Positions 27,168-36,195 of a DNA stretch of 64,000 nucleotides are shown here, piece by piece. Under the pieces are notes generated by a model that did no database searches, was not told where the DNA came from, and saw nothing but the letters and a program-made list of their open reading frames with translations. How positions within the stretch are numbered: the first letter of the stretch is position 1; each line of letters begins with the position of its first letter. Made by a program: the position numbers and the translations under genes. Source of the stretch: Paraburkholderia haematera (lineage in GTDB: Bacteria > Pseudomonadota > Gammaproteobacteria > Burkholderiales > Burkholderiaceae); the NCBI RefSeq assembly GCF_905220975.1, contig NZ_CAJNBK010000015.1, positions 88,956 to 152,955 on the forward strand, in the 5' to 3' direction.

Positions 27168-28423
27168 GCGTGCCGCAGCAGTCGGTCGATCCGCTGCGAC
27201 GCCGGCGGATGCGAGTAATAGAACGCGGTGTAGAGCGGATCGGGCGTCAGGGTCGACGCGTTGTCCTCATACAGCTTGACGAGCGCGTTGATGAGGTCTT
27301 GCGCATCGGTTTGCGTGGCGGCGAACGCGTCGGCTTCGAATTCGTGCTTGCGCGAACTGAGGCTGCCGAGCGGCGTGACGAAGAACAGGAACACCGGCAG
27401 CGCGAGGAAGAACAGCACCAGCGCGAGGCCGCTATTGCCGCCGATCAGCGACGGCCGCACGCCCAGTCCTTCATAGAACCACACGCATTGCGTCAGCCAG
27501 CCGAGCAGCGCAAGCATCGCGAGGCTGATCGCGAACATGACGACCATTCGCTTGATCACGTGACGGCGCTTGAAGTGGCCGAGTTCGTGCGCGAGCACCG
27601 CTTCGATTTCGTTGCCCGACAGGCGCGCGAGCAGCGTGTCGAAGAACACGATCCGCTTGGCCGCGCCGAAGCCGGTGAAATAGGCGTTGCCATGGGCCGA
27701 ACGGCGGCTGCCGTCCATCACGAACAGGCCTTTCGCGGCGAATCCGCAGCGCTGCATCAGTGCTTCGATCCGGCTTTTCAGCGCTTCGTCCGTGAGCGGC
27801 TCGAACTTGTTGAAGAGCGGCGCGATAAACGACGGATACAGCACCAGCACGAGCATCTGGAACGCAACCCAGACGATCCACGCCCACAGCCACCACAGGC
27901 TGCCGGCCTGGTTCATCAGCCACAGCACGACGAACAGCAGCGGCAGGCCGAACGCGGCGCCGAGCAGCAGGCCCTTGAGACGGTCGAGAAAGAAAATACC
28001 CTTGCTCATCCGGTTGAAGCCGAAACGTTGCTCGACCACGAACTGCCGGTAGTACTCGAACGGCAGATCGATCGCGCCGGTGATCGCGATGACCGCAGCG
28101 ACCAGTGCGATCTGGCCGGCGTAGCCACGGCCGAGCCAGTCGGAGATCGCCAGATCGAGCGCCTGAACGCCGCCCAGCAGCGTCAGCCCGATCAGGACCG
28201 CCGCGCCGACGACGATCTCGATCATCGTGAAGCGCGTGCGTTCAACGGTGTAGTCCGCGGCACGCTGGTGCGCGGTGAGCGCGATGGTGCCGGCAAACTG
28301 GTTCGGCACCTGCTCGCGATGGCCGGCGACGAAGCGGATCTGCCGCGACGCGAGCCACAGTTTGGTGCCGACCATCGCCACGACGGCGACGACGAACAGA
28401 ACAGTGAAGTACAGGGTAGGCAT
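27164..28423 (-). CDS. M48-family (Ste24-type) membrane metallopeptidase
   Basis: 419 residues with an N-terminal multi-pass region (hydrophobic segments near 3-20, 65-85 and 100-120, then 145-200). The zinc site VLAHELGHFKRRH lies near residue 275, with a downstream Glu ligand in KHEFEADAFA. This architecture matches Ste24/CAAX prenyl protease 1 homologues in bacteria. They resemble HtpX in membrane-protein quality control; bacterial substrates are not defined. Divergent from orn; upstream gene of rsgA. Confidence 0.9.
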   Translation of the reverse strand: MPTLYFTVLFVVAVVAMVGTKLWLASRQIRFVAGHREQVPNQFAGTIALTAHQRAADYTVERTRFTMIEIVVGAAVLIGLTLLGGVQALDLAISDWLGRGYAGQIALVAAVIAITGAIDLPFEYYRQFVVEQRFGFNRMSKGIFFLDRLKGLLLGAAFGLPLLFVVLWLMNQAGSLWWLWAWIVWVAFQMLVLVLYPSFIAPLFNKFEPLTDEALKSRIEALMQRCGFAAKGLFVMDGSRRSAHGNAYFTGFGAAKRIVFFDTLLARLSGNEIEAVLAHELGHFKRRHVIKRMVVMFAISLAMLALLGWLTQCVWFYEGLGVRPSLIGGNSGLALVLFFLALPVFLFFVTPLGSLSSRKHEFEADAFAATQTDAQDLINALVKLYEDNASTLTPDPLYTAFYYSHPPASQRIDRLLRHA

Positions 28424-28489
28424 CCGGGGATTCCGTGGTATCTATGCGAGAATTATATGTTTCTTCCCGCCTGGCGGCGGGGGGATGAG

Positions 28490-28563
28490 CCCAAACCCGG
28501 CCCAAACACAGCCCAACCCCGGCCCAACCCCGGCTCAAACCCGGGCCAAACCGGCTCAAACCA
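28490..28563. repeat. tandem 11-bp repeat (CYCAAACCCGG), about 6.7 copies
   Basis: Units begin at 28490, 28501, 28512, 28523, 28534 and 28545 (10 bases) with a partial copy at 28555. The consensus is CCCAAACCCGG with C/A changes in the middle; copies 3 and 4 are identical. It fills the divergent gap between the M48 peptidase and orn. The unit equals about one helical turn. Confidence 0.85.
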
Positions 28564-28637
28564 ATCTCATACGAACAATCGCCGCGGCAAGCTTCGCTTC
28601 CAGTGAAGCTGTTTGCCCGGCTATCAGGGTTCCCTTC

Positions 28638-29255
28638 ATGACTGACATCCTCGCATCCACCGAACAGCCGCCGCTCGTGCGCAGCGACATGAATCTCGTC
28701 TGGCTGGACATGGAAATGACCGGGCTCGAGCCGGACACCGACCGCATCATCGAAATCGCGGTGGTGGTGACGAATTCGACGCTCGACCGGCTGGTCGAAG
28801 GCCCAGTGCTGGCGATTCATCAGAGCGACGAGACGCTCGCCAAAATGGATCAGTGGAACCAGAACACGCATGGCCGCTCGGGCCTGATCGACCGTGTGAA
28901 GGCGTCGACGGTGAGCGAAGCCGACGCCACCGAACAGATTCGCGACTTTCTTGCCGCTTATGTCCCGCCGGGCAAATCGCCGATGTGCGGCAATTCGATC
29001 TGCCAGGACCGCCGCTTCATGGCGCGCTGGATGCCGGATCTGGAACGCTTCTTCCATTACCGCAATCTCGACGTCAGCACGCTGAAGGAACTGTGCCGCC
29101 GCTGGCAACCGGCGATCTACAAGGGTTTCCAGAAACGCGCGATGCACACCGCGCTGGCCGACATCCACGAATCGATCGACGAGCTGAAGTACTACCGCGA
29201 GCACTTCCTGATTCCGGCGGCCTCGCAGGTCCCGGAAACGCCCGCCGCGGAATAA
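28638..29255 (+). CDS. orn: oligoribonuclease
   Basis: DEDDh 3'-5' exonuclease that degrades 2-5-mer RNA, including pGpG from c-di-GMP breakdown. WLDMEMTGLEPDTDRIIEIA contains the first Asp and Glu; CGNSICQDRRF carries the second Asp; HTALADIHESI the final His and Asp. ATG 28638 gives 205 residues, slightly longer than E. coli Orn; ATG 28689 would start at the core. The frame is open upstream through the tandem repeat, but that part is not Orn-like. Confidence 0.95.
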   Translation: MTDILASTEQPPLVRSDMNLVWLDMEMTGLEPDTDRIIEIAVVVTNSTLDRLVEGPVLAIHQSDETLAKMDQWNQNTHGRSGLIDRVKASTVSEADATEQIRDFLAAYVPPGKSPMCGNSICQDRRFMARWMPDLERFFHYRNLDVSTLKELCRRWQPAIYKGFQKRAMHTALADIHESIDELKYYREHFLIPAASQVPETPAAE

Positions 29256-29277
29256 CCCGGAAGCGGCCGTTTCAGCT

Positions 29278-29925
29278 TCAATCCTGCCGAGGCGCGCGCT
29301 GCGCGTTCTTCGGCCGGAACGCCTTCACCACGTCGGCGTTCGTCTCCACATACGGGCCGCCGATCAGGTCGATGCAATAGGGCACCGCGGCGAAAATGCC
29401 CGGCACCTTCACGGCGCCGCCCGCTTCGGCGTCACGCAAGCCTTCGAGCGTTTCCTTGATCGACTTCGGCTGGCCGGGCAGATTGACGATCAGCGCCGCA
29501 TGTTCCGCGATTTCACGAATCACCGCCACTTGGCGCGACAGAATCGCGGTCGGCACGAAATTCAGGCTGATCTGCCGCATCTGCTCGCCGAAACCCGGCA
29601 TTTCCTTCGTTGCTACCGCCAGGGTCGCTTCCGGCGTGACGTCGCGGCGTGACGGGCCGGTCCCGCCGGTGGTCAGCACCAGATCGCAGCCTACCTCGTC
29701 CACCAGTTCGATCAACGTGGCGGAGATCGTGGGCGCGTCGTCCTGAATCAGGCGCGTGACGACCTGAAACGGCGAGGTCAGGGCGGCGCCGAGCCATTCC
29801 TGCAGGGCCGGAATGCCTTTGTCCTCATACACGCCGGTGGACGCGCGGTCGCTGATCGACACGAGGCCGATCACGATTTCGTCCGGATGCTGACGTGCCA
29901 CCTTACGCGTCGCGGTCGTCATCAT
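29278..29925 (-). CDS. mog: molybdopterin adenylyltransferase
   Basis: MoaB/Mog-fold enzyme that adenylates molybdopterin before molybdate insertion. LVSISDRASTGVYEDKGIPA and TTGGTGPSRRDVTPEAT are the substrate-binding signatures, and NLPGQPKSIKETLEG follows. Start set at ATG 29925 (215 residues), inside the end of darP and behind GGAAGAAG; an ATG at 29949 is further upstream. The overlap suggests coupling with darP. Confidence 0.93.
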   Translation of the reverse strand: MMTTATRKVARQHPDEIVIGLVSISDRASTGVYEDKGIPALQEWLGAALTSPFQVVTRLIQDDAPTISATLIELVDEVGCDLVLTTGGTGPSRRDVTPEATLAVATKEMPGFGEQMRQISLNFVPTAILSRQVAVIREIAEHAALIVNLPGQPKSIKETLEGLRDAEAGGAVKVPGIFAAVPYCIDLIGGPYVETNADVVKAFRPKNAQRAPRQD

Positions 29926-30514
29926 CTTCTTCCAGGCCGTCTTCGGCATCGGAATCGGTGCCGGCTGACGGGCCGTCAGCGTTTTTGATCCACTGGAACA
30001 GCTCGCGGAAGTAGCGCGGCGGCTTGCTTTGCTGCGCTTCCTTGCGGGCGTTGCGGATCAGCGTGCGACCCTGCTGCGGATCGGCGTTCGGGTGCTGACG
30101 GATGAATTCGGTCAGCGCGGCGTCGTCGGCGAGCAGTTTCTCGCGGGTGCGCTCGATCCAGTGCAGCTTGGCCGTTTCCGCCTTGTTCACGCCGTTATAG
30201 GTGTCGAGCGCGGTGCGCAGCGCGGCGGTTTCCTCGTCCAGCAGCGAGCGCATCACGCGCCCGACGTACTGCACCTGACGGCGCTTGCCCTCGTGATCGG
30301 TGATGCGGCGCGCTTCGCGCACGGCGTCGTCGAGCTTTTCGGGCATCGGCATGCGCTTGAGCGCGTCTTTGGGCAGGGCGATCAGCGCCGAGCCCAGTTC
30401 CTGCAGCTCGTGCATGTCGCGCTTGAGCTGGGACTTGCTGGGACGGTCGTAGCCGTTCTCGTCGACTTCCGGCTCGGCGGATTCGATGGGTTGAATGCGG
30501 GTTTTGCGTGTCAT
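29903..30514 (-). CDS. darP: ribosome-associated protein DarP (YjgA, DUF615)
   Basis: 203 residues starting MTRKTRIQPIE; DRPSKSQLKRDMHELQELG and RQVQYVGRVMRSLLDEE are DUF615 signatures. E. coli YjgA/DarP is a factor in late 50S maturation. The C-terminus is a run of acidic residues (EEDDDDRDA), encoded where the mog start lies. The frame is open another 35 codons upstream, but ATG 30514 matches the family start. Confidence 0.93.
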   Translation of the reverse strand: MTRKTRIQPIESAEPEVDENGYDRPSKSQLKRDMHELQELGSALIALPKDALKRMPMPEKLDDAVREARRITDHEGKRRQVQYVGRVMRSLLDEETAALRTALDTYNGVNKAETAKLHWIERTREKLLADDAALTEFIRQHPNADPQQGRTLIRNARKEAQQSKPPRYFRELFQWIKNADGPSAGTDSDAEDGLEEDDDDRDA

Positions 30515-30830
30515 ACCGATATTGTAGCGTGCCGCGCACCGTGAACCCGCCGTGCTGCTGTGCACAAGGCATCGCGCGCGCGTTTTTGAGGACCGCGGCA
30601 AATCCGGCAAACCCGGCAAGCCAGGTCAAAGTCCGGGGCAGCGCCGAGCCCGGGCAAGGCTCAGCGAATGCCAGGTACAGCTTCGCGTACCTTGCTATGA
30701 TCGCGGGATGCGTCACTACGCAAATGAGCAAGCAAATGAGCACGCACAGGCGCGCGTAAAATGCGAGCGCACGTGCGTGGCATAGGCGAACACACAGGGC
30801 CGCTCGGCCCCGAACAGGACGGCAACGACA
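30515..30830. other. divergent intergenic region darP/pmbA
   Basis: 316 bases without a supported gene. It contains a perfect direct repeat of GCAAATGAGCA separated by one base (about 30719-30741), GC-rich short repeats built on CCGGCAAA (30600-30625), and TATGAT at 30694-30699 as a possible -10 for pmbA. It is lower in coding character than its surroundings. Confidence 0.5.
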
Positions 30831-32201
30831 ATGGCAGCAGACATGGACGTCAAGCAGCGCTTTTTTCCGCATACCCAGGATGAACTGAAGGAAATCGCCT
30901 CGGACATCCTTCGTCACGCGAAGTCGCTCGGCGGTACCGACGCGGCGACCGAGATTTCCGAAGGCGACGGCCTGTCCGTCTCCGTGCGGCGCGGCGAAGT
31001 CGAGACGATCGAACACAACCGCGACAAGATGGTCGGCGTGACGGTGTTCATCGGCAACAAGCGCGGCAACGCGAGCACTTCGGACTTTTCGTCGCAGGCT
31101 TTGAAGGACACGGTCGCGGCGGCGTACAACATCGCCCGCTTCACGGCAGAAGACGACTGCGCGGGTCTCGCCGAAGCGGAATTGCTCGAAACCGCACCGC
31201 GCGATCTCGATCTGTATCACCCGTGGAATCTCTCCGCGGACGAAGCGGTGGAAATCGCCCGCCGCTCGGAAGACGCCGCGTTCGCAACCGATCCGCAGAT
31301 CAAGAATTCGGAGGGCGCGAGCGTCTCGGCGCAGCACTCGCAATTCGTGCTGGCCACCTCGCGCGGCTTCCTCGCCGGCTATCCGTACTCGCGCCACTAC
31401 GTTGCGTGCGCGCCGATCGCCGGCAGCGGCCGCAACATGCAGCGCGACGACTGGTACACGTCGACCCGCAGCGCGGCAGACCTCGCCAATCCGGAAGCGG
31501 TGGGCCGTTACGCAGCGCAACGGGCGCTTTCGCGCATCGGCGCGCGCGGGCTCGACACGCGCAAAGTGCCGGTGCTGTTCGAAGCGCCGCTCGCCGCCGG
31601 CATTCTCGGCGCATTTGTTCAGGCAACGAGCGGCGGCGCGCTGTACCGTAAGACCTCGTTCCTCGTCGATAGCCTTGGCAAGCCGGTGTTCGCGCCGCAC
31701 GTCCAGGTGGTCGAAGATCCGCACGTCGCGCGCGCAATGGGCAGTGCGCCGTTCGACGAAGAAGGTGTGCGCACCAAACAGCGTTCGGTGGTGAAAGACG
31801 GCGTGGTGGAGGGCTACTTCCTGTCCACCTACTCGGCGCGCAAGCTTGGCATGCAGACCACCGGCAACGCCGGCGGCTCGCACAATCTGTCGCTGCGCAG
31901 CTCGGAGACGCGTCCGGAAGACGACTTCGAGGAAATGCTGAGGAAGCTCGGCACGGGCCTGCTACTGACCGAGCTGATGGGGCAGGGCGTGAACTACGTG
32001 ACGGGCGATTATTCGCGCGGCGCGTCGGGTTTCTGGGTCGAGAACGGCAAGATCCAGTATCCGGTCGAGGAAATCACTGTGGCGAGCACGCTGCAGGAGA
32101 TGTTCCGCCATATCGTCGCGATCGGCGCGGATACGATCACGCGTGGCACCAAGGAAACGGGCTCGGTGCTGATCGAACGGATGACGATCGCGGGGCAGTA
32201 A
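30831..32201 (+). CDS. pmbA: metalloprotease PmbA (TldE)
   Basis: Partner of TldD; the TldD/TldE complex trims unfolded peptides, matures some ribosomal peptides and degrades CcdA. 456 residues starting near MAADMDVKQRFFPHTQDEL. The landmarks SVRRGEVETIEHNRDK, VLFEAPLAAGILGAF and GNAGGSHNLSL are TldD/PmbA-family. TldE itself lacks the HExxH zinc site and none is seen. tldD is not in the window. A terminator follows. Confidence 0.95.
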   Translation: MAADMDVKQRFFPHTQDELKEIASDILRHAKSLGGTDAATEISEGDGLSVSVRRGEVETIEHNRDKMVGVTVFIGNKRGNASTSDFSSQALKDTVAAAYNIARFTAEDDCAGLAEAELLETAPRDLDLYHPWNLSADEAVEIARRSEDAAFATDPQIKNSEGASVSAQHSQFVLATSRGFLAGYPYSRHYVACAPIAGSGRNMQRDDWYTSTRSAADLANPEAVGRYAAQRALSRIGARGLDTRKVPVLFEAPLAAGILGAFVQATSGGALYRKTSFLVDSLGKPVFAPHVQVVEDPHVARAMGSAPFDEEGVRTKQRSVVKDGVVEGYFLSTYSARKLGMQTTGNAGGSHNLSLRSSETRPEDDFEEMLRKLGTGLLLTELMGQGVNYVTGDYSRGASGFWVENGKIQYPVEEITVASTLQEMFRHIVAIGADTITRGTKETGSVLIERMTIAGQ

Positions 32202-32251
32202 GCCAGGCGCACGAAGCGGCCGCAGCCGGGCCGCAGGAAGGCTGCAAACAG

Positions 32252-32286
32252 AAACGCCACGCAAAGAACTGCGTGGCGTTTTTTTA
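32252..32286 (+). terminator. intrinsic terminator of pmbA
   Basis: AAACGCCACGC AAAGAACT GCGTGGCGTTTTTTT. The left flank is less A-rich, so it acts mainly on the pmbA side. Confidence 0.92.
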
Positions 32287-32372
32287 TGCGTGCATGGTTG
32301 CATGCGTCATGTCCGCTGGCGAAGGAGCAATGCGCGAAGCGCGGCCCGCCAGTCAGGTGCCGCGCAATAAGC

Positions 32373-32873
32373 TCATGCGCCCTTACGCTTATACGTCACG
32401 AACGCATAATCGAAATCGTTCGGCGCATCCGCGCGATGGGTTTCGTGCGCGACTTCTTCCCACTCGTTTTCATCCAGTTCAGGGAAGGTGGCGTCGCCTT
32501 CGAAGTCGGCGGAAATCTCGGTGACGATCAGTTTGTCCGCCTGACGCAGTCCTTCCGCATACAGTTGTGCGCCGCCGATCAGAAACGCTTCCGGCGCCTG
32601 ATCCTGGGCAGCGAGCTTCAGCGCATCTTCGAGCGTGGTGGCGGCGTCGCAGCCCTGAAAGCGCCGCGCGGCATCTCGTGTCACGACAATGTTGCGGCGT
32701 CCCGGCAACGGCCGGCCGATCGATTCATGCGTCTTGCGGCCCATGATGATGGGCGCACCCATCGTGGTGCGCTTGAAGAACGCGAGGTCTTCGGGAAGTC
32801 GCCAGGGCAACTGGTTGTCGCGGCCGATCACGCCATTATTGGCGCGAGCGACGATCAGGGTGAGCGTCGTCAT
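32373..32873 (-). CDS. folA: dihydrofolate reductase
   Basis: NADPH enzyme that regenerates tetrahydrofolate. 166 residues starting MTTLTLIVARANNGVIGRDN; LPWRLPEDLAFFKRTTMG, GRKTHESIGRPLPGRRN and EAFLIGGAQLY are the substrate and cofactor motifs. ATG 32873 matches the family start. In many bacteria folA neighbours thyA, since thymidylate synthase makes dihydrofolate. Here thyA lies about 10 kb away, with the amyloid-like locus between. Confidence 0.97.
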   Translation of the reverse strand: MTTLTLIVARANNGVIGRDNQLPWRLPEDLAFFKRTTMGAPIIMGRKTHESIGRPLPGRRNIVVTRDAARRFQGCDAATTLEDALKLAAQDQAPEAFLIGGAQLYAEGLRQADKLIVTEISADFEGDATFPELDENEWEEVAHETHRADAPNDFDYAFVTYKRKGA

Positions 32874-32986
32874 CGAATGGAAAGGGGAACGTAACCGGGA
32901 TGATTCTACCTGAGGCGCAAGAGGGCGCTGCTGAGTCAGCCGGTGCTGCAGGTTACCGCGGCCTTGCCACACCAGGCGCGGCGCCA

Positions 32987-33023
32987 GGCGCCCCCGGCTA
33001 GGCGCCTCCGGCTAGGCGCCCCC
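32987..33023. repeat. short 14-bp tandem repeat (GGCGCCYCCGGCTA)
   Basis: Two full units (32987-33000, 33001-33014) and a partial third end just before the stop codon of the sigma-54 activator gene, in the gap before folA. It is preceded by CCAGGCGCGGCGCCAGG. The self-complementary GGCGCC cores could form a hairpin, but no T-run follows. Confidence 0.75.
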
Positions 33024-33024
33024 T

Positions 33025-34554
33025 TCATTCCTGCAAAGGCTCGTCGGCGGCGAACGATTCAAGCGACGCTTTCTCGTCGGCCGCGCTTGGATCCCGCAAG
33101 CCGTGCTGACCCATCAGCCGGTAAAGCGTGACGCGCGAAATATTCAGATCGGTCGCCGCCTCGTTCAGCCGGTGGCGATGCCGCAGTAGCGCCGCTTCGA
33201 TCGCGCGCTTCTCGGCGGCTTCGCGCGCCTGCGAGAGCGTCATGGTCTGTTGCTCGGTGAACTGCGCGAGGTCAAGGTCGTCGGCGGAAATCAGCTTGCT
33301 TTCCGCCATCACGATCGCGCGGCGCACCCGGTTGATCAGCTCGCGTACGTTGCCGGGCCAGTTGTAGTTGTACATCGCCTCGATTGCCGAGGGCGTAAAG
33401 CCGCGAATCTTGCGCGCGCTGTCGGTCTTGAACTTGTGCATGATGTGATGCGCAAGAATTTCGATGTCCTTGCCGCGGGCACGCAACGGCGGCTCGTCGA
33501 CGCGCAGCACGCACAGGCGGTGGAACAGGTCGGCGCGGAACCGTCCGTCGCGCATCGCAACTTCGAGATCCACGTGGGTCGCCGAGATGATTCGCACGTC
33601 CACCTGGATCGATTCGCGACCACCGAGCCGCTCGATCTTGCCTTCCTGCAAAAAGCGCAGCAGGCTGGCCTGGCTTTCCATCGGCAGGTCGCCGATTTCG
33701 TCGAGCAGCAAGGTGCCGCCGTCCGCGGCTTCGACCCGGCCAATCTTGCGCTGGTTCGCGCCGGTGAACGCGCCGCGCTCGTAACCGAATAGTTCGGACT
33801 GCAATAGATGGTGCGGAATCGCGCCGCAGTTGATGGGGATGAACGGCGCCTTGCGGCGCGGTGAGCGTTCGTGGATCGCCAGCGCGGTGAGTTCCTTGCC
33901 GGTGCCGGATTCACCCGAGATGAAGACGCTGGCGTCGGTATTGGCGACTTTGCGGATGGTGCGGAAGAGTTGCTGCATCGCTTCGCAGGTCCCGACCATT
34001 TCGTCTTCGTCGTCGGCGGCGGGCGCGGCTGGCGGGATATCGTCCGTATCGCACAGCGTCACCATGCCGAATGCGTGACTGGCGAGGTAGTCGATCGTGG
34101 CGTGAGCTACCGGAATCTTGACGTAGTCGAAGCAATAGTGGCGAATCAGGCGCCGCACGCCGGGGTCGGTGAGGCGTTCTGACGTGGCGAGCGCGATCCA
34201 GCCGATCTGCTGTTGACGCAGGCTCGCTTCGAGGCCGCCAAGATCGCGCAACGCAAAGCTGGCGAGGTCGACGATGCCGGCGCATACCACATCAGGCTTG
34301 GAGAGGCGCGCGAGCTCATGCGCCGAACGGGCCGCCGTCACGTGCCAGCCGCGGCTCTTCAGATGCGCGATCAGCGTCTCGTCCGGCGTGCGCGCAACGT
34401 ACAGCAACACCCGTTCGGTCTGCGTGTGCGGCAGACCGGTCTCCTTCGTGGCGGCGGCAGAAGGCTCGTGCATGCGCCCCGTAGCGGCCTCCTGAGGGAG
34501 CGCCAAAGAGACTTCCGACGGGCGCTTCCCGAGGATTTCCGTTGCTCGTTTCAC
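33025..34554 (-). CDS. VpsR-like sigma-54-dependent activator, copy 1
   Basis: Bacterial enhancer-binding protein. After a ~50-residue lead comes a VpsR-type receiver-like domain (VLLYVARTPDETLIAHL through RHYCFDYVKIP). The AAA+ domain then has GESGTGKE (Walker A), GAFTGA (sigma-54 contact) and LLLDEIGDLP (Walker B). A Fis-type HTH ends the protein (LNISRVTLYRLMGQHGL). Start GTG 34554 is chosen because AGGAGG lies just upstream; ATG 34641 is an alternative. It follows the FapF-like gene by 105 bases on the same strand. Paralogue of the activator at 41506; likely controls the same operon. Confidence 0.88.
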   Translation of the reverse strand: MKRATEILGKRPSEVSLALPQEAATGRMHEPSAAATKETGLPHTQTERVLLYVARTPDETLIAHLKSRGWHVTAARSAHELARLSKPDVVCAGIVDLASFALRDLGGLEASLRQQQIGWIALATSERLTDPGVRRLIRHYCFDYVKIPVAHATIDYLASHAFGMVTLCDTDDIPPAAPAADDEDEMVGTCEAMQQLFRTIRKVANTDASVFISGESGTGKELTALAIHERSPRRKAPFIPINCGAIPHHLLQSELFGYERGAFTGANQRKIGRVEAADGGTLLLDEIGDLPMESQASLLRFLQEGKIERLGGRESIQVDVRIISATHVDLEVAMRDGRFRADLFHRLCVLRVDEPPLRARGKDIEILAHHIMHKFKTDSARKIRGFTPSAIEAMYNYNWPGNVRELINRVRRAIVMAESKLISADDLDLAQFTEQQTMTLSQAREAAEKRAIEAALLRHRHRLNEAATDLNISRVTLYRLMGQHGLRDPSAADEKASLESFAADEPLQE

Positions 34555-34659
34555 AGGAACCTCCTGCGCCCGGGCAATCGAAAGATGAGCGCCGGAGGGC
34601 GGTGTAACGCTGCTCAGATGGGGTGATTCGCGCACGATCAACCTCGTATCGTTGACACG

Positions 34660-36093
34660 TCAAAAAGTGTAGGGAAAGCGCACACCGATCACGAAATTCG
34701 GCGTGTCGGGCGTGAGGCCGACGGACACCGAACCGTTGATCGTCAAATGCTTGTTCACTACGTGATTCAAACCGAAGGTCAGTGCGGCAGCGGTGGTCTC
34801 GCTGCCCGGCACCTTCGAATAGGTTCCGCCTGGCGCCTTGGTTTGCGACTCGGGTTCCAGCGCCATCGTGTACGAGATGCTGGCCGAGTCCTTGTCCGAG
34901 AACGCCAGTGCTACACCGCCGCCGAACTGCACGACGTCGCCGATCTTGACCGTCGCCGGTTCGGTCTGGCCGATGACCGACGAGATGTCCGAGAACGAGC
35001 GGGCAATGTTGTAGGTGTACGAAACGCTGCCGAACAGCACGACCGGATCGTAGGTCTTCAACACCGACAGACCCGCCGTGATGTTCCAGAAACCGGTGCC
35101 GGTGGGCAGCTTGGTGGGGGCGACGAGGTTGGTGTTGTTGGCATCGACCTGCGCCAGCTTGATGCCGAACGGCGACGAACCGGTCGGCGCCTTGATGCGC
35201 AGGCTGCCGACCATGTCCGGCAGATTGTTGGTTTCCTTCAGGAACTGGTAGTAGATCCCGAAGTTGACGTCGCCAATGTCGCTCGAATTGGCCGAGGCGT
35301 CCGAGACCGTATTCGCCGCGCCGCCGGCCCCGCCGACGATGAAGTTGCTATGCCGGTAGATATAAGGCACGTCGACGTCGACACTGATGCGGTCGGTCAG
35401 ACCGTAGCGCGTGTCGAGGTCGGCCATCACCTGGTGCGATTTGGTTTCGCCGAGGTTGATGTTGCCGAGGAAAATCGCGTCGAGCGCGAGGAAGCCGGAC
35501 AGTTGCAACTGGCGGCGGTCGTAGTAGGTATCGTTGATACCCCAGTCGAGGGTCAGCTTGTGCTCGAACAGCGGCGTGTGCTGCTGGCTCTGCACCACCG
35601 CGTCTTCCGATTGCGTGCGCACCGGTTGCGCGGCCTTCTGCGTCTGGCCGACCGCGCCGCTGCCGTCGGTTGCTGCCGGCAGGCCGCCTCCGCTGCTGTT
35701 GTCTGGCACCGGTGGATTGACCGGCACGCCGGTTGCCGTGCTGCTGCCCGGCGCGGGCGTGCCCGGGTTCACCTGGGCCAGCGGCGGCAGCGGCACAGGC
35801 AGGCCGTCCGCGCCGGGTTGCTCGGCGACAGCGCCATTGCCGGTCGGCTCACCGTAACCCGGTGCGCCCCGGCCGCGCTGCGCCATTTCGAGGTTCGTGA
35901 CCTGCCGTTCGAGTGAGACGATCTGCTTTTGCTGCTCGCTGACGACGCGCATGAGCGTGTTCAGCCGGTCTTCAACCGATTGATCGGCGAGCGCCTGCGC
36001 GCTGACCCCCTGCGATAGCGCAAACAGCATGGCTGCGGCTGGAATCGCCGCTAACGCCATGCGCGGCGCACTGGTCCTTGAGAATCTGATCAT
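34660..36093 (-). CDS. FapF-like outer-membrane beta-barrel with coiled coil
   Basis: 477 residues. A signal peptide (1-32, ending GVSA) leads into a heptad-like helix (about 38-75, VEDRLNTLMRVVSEQQKQIV and on). A Pro/Gly/Ser-rich linker (about 78-150) and a barrel with alternating strands follow, ending VIGVRFPYTF with a terminal Phe. The order of coiled coil, linker and C-terminal barrel is that of FapF, the trimeric pore exporting Fap amyloid subunits in Pseudomonas. The C-terminal half also resembles MetA-pathway-type transporter barrels. Last structural gene of the operon. FapF assignment rests on architecture plus context. Confidence 0.78.
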   Translation of the reverse strand: MIRFSRTSAPRMALAAIPAAAMLFALSQGVSAQALADQSVEDRLNTLMRVVSEQQKQIVSLERQVTNLEMAQRGRGAPGYGEPTGNGAVAEQPGADGLPVPLPPLAQVNPGTPAPGSSTATGVPVNPPVPDNSSGGGLPAATDGSGAVGQTQKAAQPVRTQSEDAVVQSQQHTPLFEHKLTLDWGINDTYYDRRQLQLSGFLALDAIFLGNINLGETKSHQVMADLDTRYGLTDRISVDVDVPYIYRHSNFIVGGAGGAANTVSDASANSSDIGDVNFGIYYQFLKETNNLPDMVGSLRIKAPTGSSPFGIKLAQVDANNTNLVAPTKLPTGTGFWNITAGLSVLKTYDPVVLFGSVSYTYNIARSFSDISSVIGQTEPATVKIGDVVQFGGGVALAFSDKDSASISYTMALEPESQTKAPGGTYSKVPGSETTAAALTFGLNHVVNKHLTINGSVSVGLTPDTPNFVIGVRFPYTF

Positions 36094-36195
36094 TTTTGTT
36101 CCCCCGGTATTCTGACCGCGCGTCGCGTGTTTCCTTGTGCGTCGAGCGGTCGCTTTGATGCCTGGTCTCCTTTCTGATCGGGTGGGCGGCCCGTG

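Noticed and set aside
28490..28563. CRISPR array
   Set aside because: Units are contiguous without spacers, and there are no cas genes.
27131..28606. 491-residue plus-strand frame over the M48 peptidase gene
   Set aside because: Antisense to a gene with an intact HELGH site.
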